Shown: positions 37,336 to 45,102, counted from the stretch's first letter. The stretch is 64,000 bases of DNA from Lysinibacillus sp. JNUCC-52 (GCF_015999545.1 NZ_CP065546.1:310001-374000); one strand, 5' to 3'. The notes: generated by a model not told the origin, from the sequence alone. Numbers and translations: made by a program.

Positions 37336-38211
37336 ATGGTAAAATTAAAGGAGGCATGGCAAAGCTATTTATTGCTTTTAGATTCTTTAAAGAAAAGTGC
37401 AGCTACTAAAAAGCAATACAATATAGATGGACAGCAATTTTTAGCATTTGCAAGTGAGCAAAATATTGAAAATGTAGACAGCCAATTCAAAGAATTAATA
37501 TTTATATATAGTAATTATTTAAAGGAGCACTATCCAAATGTAAATACATTCAATCATAAAATCGCTTCACTTCGTAGTTTTGTAGACTTTATTTTTTTGC
37601 GAGAATGGGTAGAACCATTCGATTATGAAAGTATTTTACAGCCTAAAAAGAGAGGTAAAGACACATTAAAGTTGCTTACGAAAGAGCAATTAATGAGCAT
37701 TGTAGATGTATGGCCAACATATTTTCAATATGCGAAAACACAAGAGCATGCTTGGCTTGCACGAAGAAATGGTTGTATTGTGCAAATGTTTATCGAAACA
37801 GGTTGTAAGCCAGCAGAACTTGTTCGGATGAAATGGACACATCTCTCCACGGATAATTTACATATGTCTATTGCCAATCGAAATGGAAAAAGAGAAATGA
37901 AGCTTTCAAATGTGTTAATGGAAATGTTGCTGCAGTATAAAGGGGCAACAGAGGAATTGCATGAGAAGAAAGTGGGCGAATGGCTTTGGGTTAGTGAGGC
38001 TAGTCAAACAAAACCGATTACAACGAAAACAATAGAGCGGATATTTCAAACGATATCTAAAGATATTGGCACGAATGTACGAGCGACGGATGTCCGTTAT
38101 ACTGTACTCCAAAAGGCTTTACAAAGTGAAAAAACAATTGAAACGATTCAACAAAACATGGGCTATGTTCGAAAATGGGTGCTAACCGAGCGTGGAGAAA
38201 GATTTAAATAA
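37336..38211 (+). CDS. Degenerate tyrosine recombinase-like protein
   Basis: The 291-aa protein has an N-terminal SAM-like core-binding domain (about 1-90) and a C-terminal integrase-like domain, but most catalytic residues are changed. The first Arg is K158 (TGCKPAEL), HxxR is T251-R254 (TDVRYT), the second His is Y277 and no nucleophilic Tyr remains near the C-terminus (ends RGERFK). The frame is intact with AAGGAGGGAGAAAA upstream, so it is maintained rather than a wreck. It may bind DNA without recombining. Compare the intact enzyme at 42526. Confidence 0.75.
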   Translation: MVKLKEAWQSYLLLLDSLKKSAATKKQYNIDGQQFLAFASEQNIENVDSQFKELIFIYSNYLKEHYPNVNTFNHKIASLRSFVDFIFLREWVEPFDYESILQPKKRGKDTLKLLTKEQLMSIVDVWPTYFQYAKTQEHAWLARRNGCIVQMFIETGCKPAELVRMKWTHLSTDNLHMSIANRNGKREMKLSNVLMEMLLQYKGATEELHEKKVGEWLWVSEASQTKPITTKTIERIFQTISKDIGTNVRATDVRYTVLQKALQSEKTIETIQQNMGYVRKWVLTERGERFK

Positions 38212-38255
38212 ATGTGCAGTAAAAGATGTTTTCACATGATTTACTGCACGCTCTA

Positions 38256-39110
38256 TTAAAAATGTGTTAAAGCTTTTACATTTACTTTGACCGTCAAATT
38301 ATGCTTGCCACCTGAATAGACACCTTCGACGGGACTAATATCTGTGTAGTCTCGACCAATGCATAAAATAATGTGATTTTCTAATACTTCCACATTATTT
38401 GTAGGGTCTAAGCCAATCCACCCGATGCCAGGTATCATTACTTCAACCCAGGCATGTGTTGCGATATCACCAATTAAAGCTGAATTTTCATCAACATATA
38501 AATAGCCACTTACATAGCGAGCAGGGATTCCTTTAGCACGTAAAATCGCTAACATGACATGGGTAAAGTCCTGACAAACACCACGTTTTAAATCAAATGC
38601 CTGACTTGCAGTCGTCGTGACATTGGTCGCTGTTGGATCATATTCAAATGTCGAATATAAATATTGCATTAAATTAAGTGAAAATAATACTGGATTTTCT
38701 GCATGACCAATAGCATGAAAAACTTCTTCTATTTGTGCATCCGTCATGTAGGTAAAGCTTGTCGACTTTAAATAGGGCAAATAATGTTCGTAAAATAGTT
38801 GAGAATGGAAAATCGTCTGCATTTCAGGTGAATATTGAATCCGATGAATGAAAGGGGCTCGTTGAATACTGACGATAGACGTAGTTTCTATTTCTAGCTC
38901 TTGATGTTGCTCAGGAATATAAAATGTCCCGACTGTATTGCCCCAAATATCCGCATGCTCACGCGTCAACGAGGAAGGTGAAATAGCAATTCGATAGGAC
39001 AGCAAACGCTGACGCTCATCACTCCGAGGCTTTAGGCGGATAGTATTTAGGCTTTGATCGACTTCAGATTCATATTGAAAAATATTTGTATGTTGAATTT
39101 CAAATTTCAT
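38256..39110 (-). CDS. Transglutaminase-like protease with N-terminal beta domain
   Basis: The 284-aa protein has an N-terminal bacterial transglutaminase-associated domain (about 1-80; FEIQHTNIFQYE) and a transglutaminase-like core. The triad is visible: Cys in GVCQDFTH, His in THAWVEV and Asp in GLDPTNN. Such enzymes cleave or crosslink peptides. It is the last gene of an operon with an alpha-E protein and an ATP-grasp enzyme, a widespread trio predicted to build and process a peptide product. ATG 39110 has AAGGAAG 8 nt upstream; the frame extends to 39233 into the neighbour. Confidence 0.87.
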   Translation of the reverse strand: MKFEIQHTNIFQYESEVDQSLNTIRLKPRSDERQRLLSYRIAISPSSLTREHADIWGNTVGTFYIPEQHQELEIETTSIVSIQRAPFIHRIQYSPEMQTIFHSQLFYEHYLPYLKSTSFTYMTDAQIEEVFHAIGHAENPVLFSLNLMQYLYSTFEYDPTATNVTTTASQAFDLKRGVCQDFTHVMLAILRAKGIPARYVSGYLYVDENSALIGDIATHAWVEVMIPGIGWIGLDPTNNVEVLENHIILCIGRDYTDISPVEGVYSGGKHNLTVKVNVKALTHF

Positions 39111-39171
39111 TGTATCCGCTTCCTTTTGATTACTGACTTGCGTGTTGAAAAGGAGCTGTGAATTGTTCCTT

Positions 39172-40137
39172 TCAAGATTGTAGGCTGGGTTCATATAAAT
39201 GATAAATTGTAGAAAATGTATGACCAAAATCAATACATTGACACAATCTTTCCTCCATTGAAAATATTGCTTCCTCTAAAGAAGTCGTCGATAAGTCGAT
39301 ATTGTTAATGGCAGTTAACAAAGCTCTTAATGGCGTATTAAGTGCTAAAAATCTTGCAGTTAGATGGTCTTCTTCGATGTGCATAAATGCTTCTTCCAGT
39401 TTTTTTAGGCAAACAATTACAGAGCGAGGAAAATGCTCATCATGCAATAAATATTGAATAACGTGTATCAAATATGTTTGATGGTGCTTACGTAAGTATG
39501 GCTCTGTCGCTTTTGCTAAATCAAGTAAAAACGTTCCGTCTGCTTCTTGTAAATTGCTAGCCATTAGTTTTTGTTGCTCTAGCATAATTAATATCATTCG
39601 AATCATTTTCTCTACACGTTCAAGCCATTTCCCAACTTGCATAAAATAAAAAGGTAAATCACGTTCCATAGAGCCCTCAATTAAGCCCGTAACCGTTAAG
39701 GATGTCTTCCGAACATTGTGTAAAAAATAATTTAAAGAAATTAACGGAAAAGGCCTTTCACGTACAGTAATCTCTTGCTGCATATATAAATAAAAAGCAT
39801 TGTGTAATTCCCAAAGCTCAATAGGAATACTATCTCGTGTAATGCGTGCATTTTCTCGAATTGCTCTTAATGTTGCATGTAAAGCATTGCTATTGTTCTC
39901 CGAAAATAAAAGGTATTCAATAAGAGGATTGACACGAATGACCTCATAGCTTGATATAAACTCTTCTTTTGATGCACAAATATCTAAGATGGCTTCCCAG
40001 TGATCGAGATATTCATTTTCTTTACCTGATTGCTCCAGCATATTCAACAGCTGTACTTGTAATATATGAGCATTTGTTTCTGTTCGTTCACTATATCTTG
40101 CCATCCAATATAGTGCGTCTGCTACTCGACTTAGCAT
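39172..40137 (-). CDS. Alpha-E domain protein (DUF403)
   Basis: The 321-aa all-helical protein begins MLSRVADALYWMARYSERTE, the diagnostic start of alpha-E proteins. No catalytic motif is known in the family. Its gene overlaps the end of the ATP-grasp gene by 47 nt and is followed by the transglutaminase-like gene about 60 nt later. Function is inferred only from the conserved trio. Confidence 0.87.
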   Translation of the reverse strand: MLSRVADALYWMARYSERTETNAHILQVQLLNMLEQSGKENEYLDHWEAILDICASKEEFISSYEVIRVNPLIEYLLFSENNSNALHATLRAIRENARITRDSIPIELWELHNAFYLYMQQEITVRERPFPLISLNYFLHNVRKTSLTVTGLIEGSMERDLPFYFMQVGKWLERVEKMIRMILIMLEQQKLMASNLQEADGTFLLDLAKATEPYLRKHHQTYLIHVIQYLLHDEHFPRSVIVCLKKLEEAFMHIEEDHLTARFLALNTPLRALLTAINNIDLSTTSLEEAIFSMEERLCQCIDFGHTFSTIYHLYEPSLQS

Positions 40138-41581
40138 GCTGTAATTCCTCCTTTAGTATCCACGTATCTTTAGCGCCGCCACCTTGCGATGAATTGACGA
40201 TTAATGATCCTTCTTGCAGTGCAACACGCGATAATCCTCCTGGAAGCACAAAAATATCAACACCATTCATAACATAAACACGTAAATCGACATGACAAGG
40301 ATAGAATTTGCCCTGCTGATAGGCTGGTGCACGAGATAACTGAATTGTCGGTTGTGCAATGTATTGTTTAGGATGCTTTACTATTTTTTCATAAAAGCTT
40401 GCGATTTCCTCTGTACTTGCATGTGGTCCAATTAGCATATCGTAGCCACCTGAAGCACTAACATTTTTGATGACTAATTCATGTAAGTGGTCAAGAACCC
40501 ATGCGCGTTGTCTATCATCATCTAAATGATACGTCGTCACATTTTCAATAATTGGCTCCTCATGTAAATAATATCGAATCATATCTGGCACGTACGCATA
40601 CATCGCTTTATCATCCGCAACACCATTGCCAACTGCATTCAAAATCGCGATATTTCCCGCCTTATAAGCCTCAATTAAATGGGGCACTCCTAGTAAAGAA
40701 TCTTCTCGAAAGACAGTAGGATCTAAGAAGTCATCATCGATGCGTCGATAGATAATATCAATTTGCTCAAGACCGTAAATTGTCTTCATATATACTTTAA
40801 AATCTTGAACAATTAAATCCCGTCCTTCCACAAGCTGAATATTAAGTTGTTGTGCTAAAAAAACATGGTCGTAATAAGCAGAGTTATACATTCCTGCTGT
40901 TAATAGTACTGCTTTTGGTTCACCGCGTGCTTGTAAAGCAGGTGGTCGATGTGAGAGGAGAGCTTTTTTCATAATGGCCATTTGTTTTTCAAGCGATTGG
41001 ATTGTATGTTTTGAAAAAAACTCAGGATATACTTCCTTCATTACATAACGGTTTTGAAAAACATATGAAATGCCTGAAGGATTCCGTAAATTATCTTCCA
41101 GTACACGGTATACACCATTCTCATCGCGAATGAGATCGATGCCAGCTAAGAAAATATGATTATTTATAGGCACTTGTACACCAAGCATCTCTGGATAATA
41201 AAATGGATTTTGTTCGATAAGATTTCTAGGAATAATCCCATCTTTAACAATTAGCTGTTTATTATAAACATCCTGTAAAAAACAATTTAAGGCTTTTACT
41301 CGTTGTTTCATTCCTGTTTCAATTAAGTTCCATTGCTCATGCGGAATAATAATCGGTACAAAATCAAAAGGCATCGTTCGCTCCGTCCCACCCTGTGCAC
41401 CATATACTGTAAATGTTATACCTTGTCTAAGAAAGCTTGATTGTGCTTGCTGATATTTCTCTTCTAGCTGTTCTTCGGTAAAAGCACTAAGTTTACGATA
41501 GAATGAGCGATAATGTGGTTTCGGCTGATCACCATCTAACATTTCATCAAAAAAAGAACCTGAATTATACAATTTCATCAT
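40091..41581 (-). CDS. Circularly permuted ATP-grasp protein (DUF404/DUF407)
   Basis: The 496-aa protein matches circularly permuted ATP-grasp enzymes, which join a carboxylate to an amine with ATP through an acyl-phosphate. Visible blocks: EDNLRNPSGISYVFQNR, NAVGNGVADDKAMY, VIKNVSASGGYDMLIGP and the C-terminal SSQGGGAKDTW. With the alpha-E and transglutaminase proteins it forms the trio proposed by Iyer and colleagues to make a small peptide or modified protein. ATG 41581 has GGAGG at 8 nt; the frame extends to 41668 without support. Confidence 0.9.
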   Translation of the reverse strand: MMKLYNSGSFFDEMLDGDQPKPHYRSFYRKLSAFTEEQLEEKYQQAQSSFLRQGITFTVYGAQGGTERTMPFDFVPIIIPHEQWNLIETGMKQRVKALNCFLQDVYNKQLIVKDGIIPRNLIEQNPFYYPEMLGVQVPINNHIFLAGIDLIRDENGVYRVLEDNLRNPSGISYVFQNRYVMKEVYPEFFSKHTIQSLEKQMAIMKKALLSHRPPALQARGEPKAVLLTAGMYNSAYYDHVFLAQQLNIQLVEGRDLIVQDFKVYMKTIYGLEQIDIIYRRIDDDFLDPTVFREDSLLGVPHLIEAYKAGNIAILNAVGNGVADDKAMYAYVPDMIRYYLHEEPIIENVTTYHLDDDRQRAWVLDHLHELVIKNVSASGGYDMLIGPHASTEEIASFYEKIVKHPKQYIAQPTIQLSRAPAYQQGKFYPCHVDLRVYVMNGVDIFVLPGGLSRVALQEGSLIVNSSQGGGAKDTWILKEELQHAKSSSRRTILDGKI

Positions 41582-41657
41582 GTGAACCGCCTCCGAATTT
41601 AAGTAGTAGAAAAAACGTGTTACACTAATAAGGAATACATAAAAGGAGCTAGTAAAA

Positions 41658-42071
41658 ATGACAAACATTAACTTAATGCAAGCTTATGAATTAGACAAAC
41701 TATCAAAATTAGATTTAACTGACGAGGAGATATTACAGACATTACGAACTGGGGATGTGTCATCATGGTGTAATCTCGAACCCAAATATGAATTTAATGA
41801 AACATTGGCACTTTATAAAGAAGGGGAACAAACTTTTCTTGATGCCTTTCACGGTAATTATCGAATTAAATATGTAACATTACCAGGCATTCAACGTTTA
41901 CTACATCTTCGTTTTGAATTAGAAGCAACAAAGAATTTTGACTTAGAAGATACTGGAATTAAAAATTTATCTTGCGACGAAGAAATTATTTCGAAAATTC
42001 AAAATATATTATCTATTAATTGGAAGCTAACGAAGCAAATAGATGGTACATACAGCATTTTCGCTAAATAA
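41658..42071 (+). CDS. Uncharacterised protein (137 aa)
   Basis: A soluble acidic 137-aa protein, no signal, membrane segment or motif I recognise. It contains a helical N-terminus (LDLTDEEILQTLRTGDV) and two cysteines. A good AAAAGGAG lies 9-10 nt before ATG. It is divergent from the ATP-grasp gene, 76 nt away. No terminator is clear, but a long hairpin lies 33 nt downstream. Confidence 0.7.
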   Translation: MTNINLMQAYELDKLSKLDLTDEEILQTLRTGDVSSWCNLEPKYEFNETLALYKEGEQTFLDAFHGNYRIKYVTLPGIQRLLHLRFELEATKNFDLEDTGIKNLSCDEEIISKIQNILSINWKLTKQIDGTYSIFAK

Positions 42072-42103
42072 TTACAATTATCCAAATAATACCACGCGCG
42101 TTG

Positions 42104-42157
42104 TGAGACGAATCGACTTGTACCATTACCCATCCTTTACAATTTCGATTCGTCTCA
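42104..42157. repeat. Long inverted repeat (13-bp perfect arms)
   Basis: TGAGACGAATCGA (42104-42116) and TCGATTCGTCTCA (42145-42157) are perfect complements, and an inner TTGTA/TACAA extends the stem. There is no T-run, so this is not a standard terminator. GC-rich flanks (GCGCG, GCGC) partly continue it. Confidence 0.7.
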
Positions 42158-42193
42158 GCGCATAGTAGTATACTAGAGTTTAATATTCATTTG

Positions 42194-42402
42194 GCGAGCA
42201 GATTATGCATAAAAAACGAAAGCTAATGGAGAAAATATGAAGAGGGTAATCTTTTCTCTAGTCAATAGATTTCTTTGTGGTTTGATTAACACAAAGAGAT
42301 AGTTAAACCATTTTCGAATGAAGCTCGCTGTATAATGTTAATTGCATAACAGTTGTCGTTTTACAAAGATGTTTTCTAATTACTTAGAAGTCATCTTTTT
42401 TT
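42194..42402 (+). ncRNA. Candidate structured RNA with terminator
   Basis: The + strand can fold into a closed multi-branch shape: GCGAGC (42194-42199) with GCTCGC (42323-42328); CGAA (42217) with TTCG (42313) and AATGG (42225) with CCATT (42308); inside, GAGAAAA with TTTTCTC (42229-42258) and ATTTCTTTGTG with CACAAAGAGAT (42269-42300). An intrinsic terminator ends it at 42365-42402. A TATACT at 42169 could be its -10, but no good -35 exists. I recognise no known riboswitch or RNA family. The pairing was found by eye, so confidence is limited. Confidence 0.4.
42365..42402 (+). terminator. Terminator ending the RNA candidate
   Basis: Two stacked pairs, AAAGATG/CATCTTT and TTCTAA/TTAGAA, are followed by T7. 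Confidence 0.8.
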
Positions 42403-42462
42403 GTTAGACATTGAAGAACACTTGTTCTTATTACCGTAAAAAGGCACATTTTTATTAATAAA

Positions 42463-42494
42463 GTTCCCAAATTTATATTTGGGAACGTTTTTTC
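42463..42494 (+). terminator. Terminator-like hairpin just before the recombinase
   Basis: GTTCCCAAAT pairs with ATTTGGGAAC (loop TTAT), then G and T6. It lies about 32 nt before the XerC-like start, so it can limit read-through or attenuate that gene. Confidence 0.82.
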
Positions 42495-42525
42495 GTGGTA
42501 AAATAGAGAAAATAGAGGTGATTTT

Positions 42526-43488
42526 ATGCAAAAAACGCAACTGCCAAAAATAATGAAAGATTTCCTTGTCTACTTAACGACAATTAAAGGAAAATCTCAG
42601 CGCACTAGAAAAGAGTACGAATATGATTTAACATTATTTTTCCGTTTCCACTTAGCTATGGAAAACGATATGGATATTACACAAATAGATAAAATAAGTA
42701 TTGCAACTATTACAATAGAAGAAATCCGTAATATTACATTAGAAGATCTCTACTTATTTATGGAATATTGTGAAGTACAACGACAAAATTCCGCTTCTGC
42801 TAGAGCGCGGAAAGTAGCTACATTAAAATCGTTTTTCAAATACATTAAAGGGAAACGCCGTTTAATTGAAGAGAATCCTGCCGAAGAATTAGAAACACCC
42901 AAAATTGGTCGAAGAAAACCTATTTATATGAACATGGATGAGGCAACACAATTTATCGAAGGCATTCAAATACATCGTGCATCGCCACGCAATTATTGCA
43001 TGATGATGTTTTTCTTAAATCTAGGCATTCGAGTTTCTGAGCTTTGCCAACTTAATACATCATCTATACAAGGACGCTATTTAACTGTTATCGGAAAAGG
43101 GAATAAGGAACGGACAGTATATTTGAATGATAGCTGTATTTTAGCGCTGCGAAATTATGAACAAAGCGGCAAAACGTCATACAAAGGGGAAGGAGAAGAA
43201 CCACTTTTTATTTCGCAAAAAGGAACGCGCTTTACACGCCAAACAGTGGCCAAAATCGTCAAACAAATAAACAAGCAATCGGGGCTTCAAAAGGATCGAC
43301 TAACGCCTCATAAACTGCGACATACATCCGCAACAATGATGTATAAGGCGGGTGCCGATATTCGTAGTTTACAACATATACTGGGCCACTCTAGTGTCGC
43401 AACGACGCAAATCTATACACATATTGAGGATGAACAGCTACAACATGTTCTAGAGAATAACCCATTTAATATTGTCGATAACAGCTAG
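42526..43488 (+). CDS. Tyrosine recombinase, XerC/XerD type
   Basis: The 320-aa protein has a SAM-like core-binding domain (about 5-110) and a complete integrase domain: R169 (LGIRVSEL), K191 (GKGNKER), H262-R265 (HKLRHT), H288 (GHSS) and nucleophile Y297 (TTQIYTH). Length and C-terminus fit Xer recombinases, which resolve chromosome dimers, but it could be a mobile-element integrase since no att site or cargo is apparent. RBS AGAGGTGAT. Two hairpins with T-runs lie immediately upstream. Confidence 0.88.
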   Translation: MQKTQLPKIMKDFLVYLTTIKGKSQRTRKEYEYDLTLFFRFHLAMENDMDITQIDKISIATITIEEIRNITLEDLYLFMEYCEVQRQNSASARARKVATLKSFFKYIKGKRRLIEENPAEELETPKIGRRKPIYMNMDEATQFIEGIQIHRASPRNYCMMMFFLNLGIRVSELCQLNTSSIQGRYLTVIGKGNKERTVYLNDSCILALRNYEQSGKTSYKGEGEEPLFISQKGTRFTRQTVAKIVKQINKQSGLQKDRLTPHKLRHTSATMMYKAGADIRSLQHILGHSSVATTQIYTHIEDEQLQHVLENNPFNIVDNS

Positions 43489-43558
43489 AAAAGGAGCATA
43501 CGAAATAGTACAGCGCATATATTCAGAGTAGGACCTTAAAATAGAAAGGGGATAGAGT

Positions 43559-44062
43559 ATGATATCATTATTACTTGAACAATTAAGTGCCACAAGAGAG
43601 CAGTTATTAAAGGAAATAGCAATTTACAACGATACACAATTCAACCAAAAACCTGATGCAGATAGCTGGAGTATAGCCCAAATATGCCATCATTTAGTGC
43701 TAGTAGAAGCTTCGACAATCAAGGCAATTGCTTGGGCGTTATCTTCACAGGAAAATACGAATCCCGAACGTCAAAATGTTCAGCAAATTAAAGATAGAAC
43801 AAGAAAGCTTACAGCGCCAAAAATCGTTGAACCTGCTTCTACGCCTTTTGAAAAGCATGAAATTTTGACGCTACTAGCTGATACAAGAAAGCAATTTACT
43901 GCTTTTTTGCATGGAATAGAAGATCCTTCTTTGCTGGCAAAAAAGGCAGTGAACCATCCTGCTATTGGTAAATTACCACTCGACCAATGGATAGAACAGG
44001 TGTATCTGCATGAACAAAGACATATTGAACAGATACATGAAATGAAACAAATCGTTGGCTAA
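43559..44062 (+). CDS. DinB-fold protein (DinB_2 type)
   Basis: The 167-aa four-helix protein has metal-ligand histidines in ICHHLVL (about 44) and in YLHEQRHIEQI (about 150-155), plus the DSWSIAQ turn typical of DinB_2. It probably uses a divalent metal and a thiol cofactor such as bacillithiol; the substrate is unknown. RBS AAAGGGGATAG. The 45-aa gene follows 18 nt after the stop. Confidence 0.83.
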   Translation: MISLLLEQLSATREQLLKEIAIYNDTQFNQKPDADSWSIAQICHHLVLVEASTIKAIAWALSSQENTNPERQNVQQIKDRTRKLTAPKIVEPASTPFEKHEILTLLADTRKQFTAFLHGIEDPSLLAKKAVNHPAIGKLPLDQWIEQVYLHEQRHIEQIHEMKQIVG

Positions 44063-44080
44063 ACTGTATTAGGAGTTAAC

Positions 44081-44218
44081 ATGAAAAAAAGAAAGATAAA
44101 GTTGTACACAAAAAAGTGCTTAACAGAACTTCGAAACACTCTATTATTTGAAGTAATCTGGAATATCATGTTATGGATTCCGAGAATGGTTTTTCGGCTA
44201 TTGAAACAGTTATGGTAG
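44081..44218 (+). CDS. Small basic membrane-associated protein (45 aa)
   Basis: The frame begins MKKRKIKLYTKK and continues into an amphipathic to hydrophobic stretch (LLFEVIWNIMLWIPRMVF). RBS AGGAG is 5 nt from ATG. It sits between the DinB gene and a terminator and is probably co-transcribed with it. No family recognised. Confidence 0.55.
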   Translation: MKKRKIKLYTKKCLTELRNTLLFEVIWNIMLWIPRMVFRLLKQLW

Positions 44219-44235
44219 AACAAATAAATAAAAGT

Positions 44236-44278
44236 CCGACTTCTCAACTTTGAAATTTACTGAGAAATCGGGCTTTTT
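44236..44278 (+). terminator. Terminator after the DinB / 45-aa genes
   Basis: AGTCCGACTTCTCA pairs with TGAGAAATCGGGCT (one mismatch and one wobble), then T6. Confidence 0.8.
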
Positions 44279-44302
44279 TCACCTTTTTAAATGAATAACC
44301 TA

Positions 44303-44356
44303 TTGACGAACAGCATAATCTGTTATATATTAAATAAAAATAAAAACAACTGTTAT
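44303..44356 (+). promoter_or_regulatory. Promoter and paired operator-like sites, small-protein gene 1
   Basis: TTGACG (44303), 17-bp spacer, TATATT (44326). CTGTTAT half-sites occur at 44320 (overlapping the -10) and at 44350, exactly 30 bp apart. The second lies in ACAACTGTTAT, one base from the palindrome found at gene 2. Confidence 0.6.
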
Positions 44357-44384
44357 AAAACAGTTTGTATAGGAGGAATTTTTG

Positions 44385-44534
44385 ATGTCAAAATATCGAG
44401 ATGGTTATGAGTTTTATTGTGAAATGTGTGATCTTTATGGGCTAGAGCCAATTTCTTTCCGTTATTACATTATCCAACTATCACAAGAACAACTTTCAGC
44501 TTATAATATGCAAGCGAAACAATTAGGGATTTAA
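44385..44534 (+). CDS. Small CxxC protein, paralogue 1 (49 aa)
   Basis: The 49-aa protein starts MSKYRDGYEFYCEMCD and ends LSQEQLSAYNMQAKQLGI. It shares with the next two genes a pattern of R-x-GYE-x-Y-C-x2-C, LEPI-F-x-YY and LSQEQL-x-Y. The single CxxC could be redox active or bind metal with a partner. RBS AGGAGGAATTT. It has its own promoter and terminator. Family unrecognised. Confidence 0.78.
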   Translation: MSKYRDGYEFYCEMCDLYGLEPISFRYYIIQLSQEQLSAYNMQAKQLGI

Positions 44535-44588
44535 TACATTAACTACAAAGGATGTGGTTATGACGGACGCCAACGTGAATAGTTTATG

Positions 44589-44628
44589 AAAAGCCCAGCC
44601 ATACTAATATAGTAGACTGGGCTTTTAT
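44589..44628 (+). terminator. Terminator after small-protein gene 1
   Basis: AAAAGCCCAG pairs with CTGGGCTTTT around an 18-nt loop. Confidence 0.82.
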
Positions 44629-44657
44629 GAATATGAAAGAAATTTCAGAAATTACTA

Positions 44658-44711
44658 TTGACTTGATAACATAACTGTTATATATTATTTATACAAATAA
44701 ATAACTGTTAT
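44658..44711 (+). promoter_or_regulatory. Promoter and paired palindromic operators, small-protein gene 2
   Basis: TTGACT (44658), 17-bp spacer, TATATT (44681). The perfect 11-bp palindrome ATAACTGTTAT occurs at 44671-44681 (touching the -10) and again at 44701-44711, 30 bp away, the same arrangement as at gene 1. This predicts a repressor binding two sites on one DNA face. Confidence 0.65.
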
Positions 44712-44735
44712 AGTACAAAGAAAAGAGGAATAGCA

Positions 44736-44891
44736 ATGGCACAGTATAGAGAAGGTTACGAATTGTATTGCAAAAAATGCGAGCAATTTAATTTAGAGCC
44801 AATTAATTTTCATTATTATATTAATAAGTTATCGCAAGAGCAATTAAAATATTACAATGAAGCTGCATACGAAAGGAAGTTCGCCATATGA
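44736..44891 (+). CDS. Small CxxC protein, paralogue 2 (51 aa)
   Basis: The 51-aa protein starts MAQYREGYELYCKKCEQ, with LEPINFHYYINKLSQEQL in the middle. CxxC is intact. About half of its residues match paralogue 1. AAGAGGAA lies just before ATG. Its stop overlaps the start of the third, broken copy as ATGA, so the two were one transcription unit. Function unknown. Confidence 0.78.
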   Translation: MAQYREGYELYCKKCEQFNLEPINFHYYINKLSQEQLKYYNEAAYERKFAI

Positions 44892-45058
44892 CAGACTATC
44901 GACAAGGCTATGAATACTATCGACAAATATGTAACAGCCATGAATTAGAGCCAATTAATTTTCATTATTAAATATTAAATTTATCACAGGAACAACTTGA
45001 AACTTATCATGAACAAGCGAAAATGGTAGGAGGTCAAATTGAATATGAAATCTATTAA
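44888..45058 (+). pseudogene. Third small-protein paralogue, interrupted by a TAA
   Basis: The frame starts MTDYRQGYEYYRQIC and reaches LEPINFHY, where a TAA (44969-44971) stands at the codon that is Tyr in the two paralogues. Past the stop the same frame continues ILNLSQEQLETYHEQAK to a final TAA at 45056-45058, so one nonsense codon separates it from a full 56-aa protein. The first Cys of CxxC is also lost (Arg). It may yield a 27-aa peptide. Confidence 0.75.
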
Positions 45059-45063
45059 CATGT

Positions 45064-45102
45064 AAAATGCCTTACTGCCCAGCTATGACAGTAAGGCATT
45101 TT
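45064..45102 (+). terminator. Terminator after the small-protein array
   Basis: AAAATGCCTTACTG pairs with CAGTAAGGCATTTT around an 11-nt loop. Confidence 0.88.

Noticed and set aside
42346-42356. ATAACAGTTGT, the reverse complement of the operator-like site of the small-protein genes
   Set aside because: It is a single imperfect site without the 30-bp partner and inside the RNA candidate; chance is likely.
42526-43488. Integrative element bounded by the tyrosine recombinase
   Set aside because: No att-like direct repeats, tRNA target or cargo genes of mobile type were found near it.
44059-44247. A 62-aa minus-strand frame opposite the 45-aa gene
   Set aside because: No ribosome site; the + strand frame has AGGAG at proper spacing and precedes a terminator.
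44554-44593. Nine-codon frame MTDANVNSL with an AAAGGATG site between small-protein genes 1 and 2
   Set aside because: Its start resembles that of the third paralogue (MTD), so it may be a remnant, but it is too short to support as a gene.
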